From an uncultured Oscillospiraceae bacterium (GTDB taxonomy: Bacteria; Bacillota; Clostridia; Oscillospirales; Oscillospiraceae), in contig CAKTKT010000002.1 in the NCBI GenBank assembly GCA_934572325.1, forward strand, positions 1-63,363: a stretch of DNA of 63,363 nucleotides. The letters are read 5' to 3'. Positions 61,432 to 63,363 of the stretch are shown piece after piece; the stretch's first letter is position 1; every line of letters starts with the position of its first letter. Made by a program: the position numbers and the translations under genes. The notes beneath the pieces are model-generated. The model made no database searches and was not told where the DNA came from. It worked only from the letters and a program-made list of their open reading frames with translations.

Positions 61432-62565
61432 TCAAAATTCCTTATACACCCTCGGCACGCGCTTGGACACGGCGCACAGCAGCTCGTAGGGGATGGTCTG
61501 CGCCGCGTCGGAGAGCTTATATATGTCGTTCATGCGCCCGAAGATCTCCACCTCGCTGCCGACATCGACCTGCGGCAGCTCCGTCAGATCGACCATGCAC
61601 ATATCCATGCAGATGCTGCCGCGCTGGGGGGCAAAGCCGCCGCCGGCATAGAACGCGCATTTATTAGAGATGAGCCGCGGCAGCCCGTCGGCGTACCCTA
61701 TCCCCAGCACGCCCATGCGCGTGCGCCGCGCGGTGACGTAGTGACGCCCGTAGCTGACGGAGGTGCCCTGCTCATAGAACTTGATGGTGCTGACGGTGGT
61801 GACAAGGCGCATACACGGCACAAGCCCCAGCCGACCGGTCACGTCGCCGTAGCCGTACAAAAGAAGCCCCGGGCGCACCATGTCCAGCGCCATTTCCGGA
61901 TAGCTCGCCACTGCGCCGGAGTTGGCGCAGTGGCGTATCGCAAACTCGATGCCGCCGCGCGCCCTCACCGCGTCCGCAACGCGCATGAAGAGCGCAAACT
62001 GCGCGCGCGTGTACGCCTCTGACTCCTCGCCCGTCTCGTCCGCCACGGCAAAATGCGTGTATATCCCCTCGCTCTCCAGACCCGGAAGCGAGCAGGAGCG
62101 GATGATATTGTCCACGCCCTCGTCGAAATGCTCCCCGTTGACGAGAAAGCCGAGGCGGGACATACCGGTGTCGAGCTTTATGTGTATTTTCAGCTGCCCA
62201 CCGAGCGCCGCCGCCGCCTCGGAGTATTCCAGCGCCTTGGCAAGGCAGGTGACGGTCTGGGTGATGTTATTGTAGATGAGCGTAGAGACGTACTCGTGCG
62301 GGGTGTGCCCGAGGATGAGTATGGGCATGGCTATCCCGCCGCGCCGAAGCTCCAGCGCCTCGTCCAGACACGACACCGCCAGATAGTCCGCCCCCGCGCT
62401 CTCCAGCAGCCGCGCCACGGCGAGCGCGCCGTGACCGTAAGCGTCCGCCTTCACAACGCCGAGAAAGCGGCAGTTGTCGGGCAGGTCGGCGCGTATCGCC
62501 TCATAGTTATGGCGGAGATTTTCAAGGCTTATCTCCGCCCAAGTCCTCTTTTGCAAGTCGTTCAT
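61432..62565 (-). CDS. alr: Alanine racemase
   Basis: A 377-residue PLP enzyme interconverting L- and D-alanine for cell-wall synthesis. PLP lysine K39 in VVKADAYGHG, 'LDTGMSRLGF', 'RPGLLLYGYGDVTG', the catalytic Tyr region 'GTSVSYGRHYVTARRTRMGVLGIGYADGLPR' and 'ICMDMCMVDL' are present. It lies three bases after a GerS-like lipoprotein gene, matching the gerS-alr2 pair of Clostridioides difficile, where Alr also shapes the germinant response. Confidence 0.96.
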   Translation of the reverse strand: MNDLQKRTWAEISLENLRHNYEAIRADLPDNCRFLGVVKADAYGHGALAVARLLESAGADYLAVSCLDEALELRRGGIAMPILILGHTPHEYVSTLIYNNITQTVTCLAKALEYSEAAAALGGQLKIHIKLDTGMSRLGFLVNGEHFDEGVDNIIRSCSLPGLESEGIYTHFAVADETGEESEAYTRAQFALFMRVADAVRARGGIEFAIRHCANSGAVASYPEMALDMVRPGLLLYGYGDVTGRLGLVPCMRLVTTVSTIKFYEQGTSVSYGRHYVTARRTRMGVLGIGYADGLPRLISNKCAFYAGGGFAPQRGSICMDMCMVDLTELPQVDVGSEVEIFGRMNDIYKLSDAAQTIPYELLCAVSKRVPRVYKEF

Positions 62566-62568
62566 AAG

Positions 62569-63156
62569 CTATTCCTCGCTTATCTCTTCCCCCGCCGCGC
62601 CGTCCGTCAGCGTCCAGCCCGTGATCTCCGCGAACACGCGCACGCGCCCGTCGGAGGATATTTCCGCGGTGAGCGGGGTTTGGGTATATTTGTCCATGTG
62701 CACCTCCACGCTCACGCCGTCCGACGGCACGAGCACGGCGCAGCGCGCCTCGCCCTCATCCCACGCGCTGTCGAGATACCCCGTGCGCAGCGTCTCTGTC
62801 AGCAGCGGCAGCGCCGACATCGGCGACAGCCCGAACGAGTCGAGCGAGCCGGTGTCGAGCATCACGCCCTCGTACTCAAGCGCTGTCTCCCCGCTCTTCA
62901 CGCGCGCGCTCACGCCGCGGATTATGTCCGGGGAAATAACGGTGACGGTGCTCTCGCCGTCCTTTTCGGCGTAGGCGAGGGTGAACTCCGCCGTGCTGTC
63001 GTCATACTCGGCGCGGACGCGCGCCTCGAAGCTGAGCGCAGAAGCGTCCTGCATTCTCGCCGACAGCGCTTCAAAGCCGGTGCGCGCCGTCGAGCTGCCG
63101 CAGGCGGCGAGGGGGATACACAGGCACAGCAAAATTGCCAGATACAGTTTTTTCAT
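62569..63156 (-). CDS. LolA-like lipoprotein, possible GerS-type germination protein
   Basis: A 195-residue lipoprotein with lipobox LAAC (Cys19). The rest is beta-rich: 'FEALSARMQDASALSFEARVRAEYDDSTAEFTLAYAEKDGESTVTVISPDIIRGVSARVKSG', '...VEVHMDKYTQTPLTAEISSDGRVRVFAEITGW', as in LolA/GerS-like folds. GerS of C. difficile is a spore lipoprotein needed for cortex breakdown and is co-transcribed with alr2. The same neighbour here makes this assignment plausible, but sequence identity could not be checked. Confidence 0.6.
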   Translation of the reverse strand: MKKLYLAILLCLCIPLAACGSSTARTGFEALSARMQDASALSFEARVRAEYDDSTAEFTLAYAEKDGESTVTVISPDIIRGVSARVKSGETALEYEGVMLDTGSLDSFGLSPMSALPLLTETLRTGYLDSAWDEGEARCAVLVPSDGVSVEVHMDKYTQTPLTAEISSDGRVRVFAEITGWTLTDGAAGEEISEE

Positions 63157-63208
63157 GGTGCGGTCTCCGTTTCATATAGGTTGTACCACACCATATGCGA
63201 ACAAACTC

Positions 63209-63237
63209 ATTATAATCACTCCGCAAGGAATAGTCAA
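63209..63237 (-). promoter_or_regulatory. Sigma-A-type promoter of the lipoprotein-alr operon
   Basis: On the minus strand TTGACT (rc of 63232-63237), 17 bases, perfect TATAAT (rc of 63209-63214). It gives vegetative expression, whereas a sporulation promoter was not seen. Confidence 0.7.
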
Positions 63238-63349
63238 ATCTCTTTTGGACGGTCCTTTCCGCGATTTCGCGCGAAAAGCGCAAAATATGTAGGTTTGTCA
63301 AACATATTGTACAGTAATCTCAGCGGGAGACAGCCAGCGGAGGGGTCTC

Positions 63350-63363
63350 ATGGGCAAGTTGTT
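63350..63363 (+). CDS. Start of a gene cut by the window edge
   Basis: ATG GGC AAG TTG TT after GCGGAGGGG with seven-base spacing. Only four codons are inside the window, so nothing can be said of the product. Confidence 0.4.

Overview
The window is about 60% GC with tightly packed genes. It carries SigE and its processing protease SpoIIGA, PolC, a GerS-like lipoprotein next to alanine racemase, ClpE-type and EcfAAT genes, and many lipoproteins with short Ala/Pro/Thr/Glu linkers. Together these point to an endospore-forming Clostridia, most likely a GC-rich gut member of the Oscillospiraceae or a relative. No rRNA, tRNA, CRISPR array, phage or transposase gene was seen.

Layout. 0.1-6.2 kb: oppBCDF-oppA peptide/nickel-type ABC operon whose binding protein appears circularly permuted. 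6.3-8.8 kb (minus): phosphoesterase plus a cytoplasmic protein joining a ParB-like segment to a BMP binding-protein domain. 9-10.6 kb: GT39-type membrane glycosyltransferase. 10.6-12.1 kb (minus): spoIIGA-sigE. 12.2-22.6 kb: a DMT transporter, then pyrH-frr-uppS-dxr-rseP-ispG-polC (cdsA absent from its usual place). 22.7-29.3 kb: beta-CASP hydrolase, a transmembrane pseudokinase/C-type-lectin protein, a membrane-anchored class A beta-lactamase-like protein, a second circularly permuted binding protein (SBP family 3) and an alpha/beta hydrolase. 29.5-40 kb: methyltransferase, ecfA1-ecfA2-ecfT-truA, CvpA-like, ClpE-like, macrodomain, rhomboid, DUF523 and NlpC/P60 genes. 40.3-48.1 kb: a carbohydrate-type ABC system without its own ATPase, followed by an HlyD-type adaptor and a MacB-core-like protein. 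48.1-51.4 kb (minus): a TrpXYZ-like ABC transporter preceded by a leader peptide with a run of Tyr/Phe codons and an intrinsic terminator, a classical attenuator. 51.7-59 kb: pstS-pstC-pstA-(pyridoxal kinase)-pstB-phoU-phoB-phoR. 59-63.4 kb: HAD phosphatase, ECF sigma factor with membrane partner, and alr with a GerS-like lipoprotein on the minus strand.

The most notable observations are: (i) the Tyr/Phe leader-peptide attenuator, which predicts an aromatic amino-acid substrate for the downstream transporter; (ii) two binding proteins from different families, both rearranged so that the normal C-terminal segment follows the signal peptide; (iii) the pseudokinase-TM-lectin protein; (iv) the ParB-like/BMP fusion; (v) a small palindromic MITE-like repeat family, one copy of which lies in the untranslated leader of the aromatic transporter. 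All functional calls rest on reading the sequence and on family knowledge; no database search was run.
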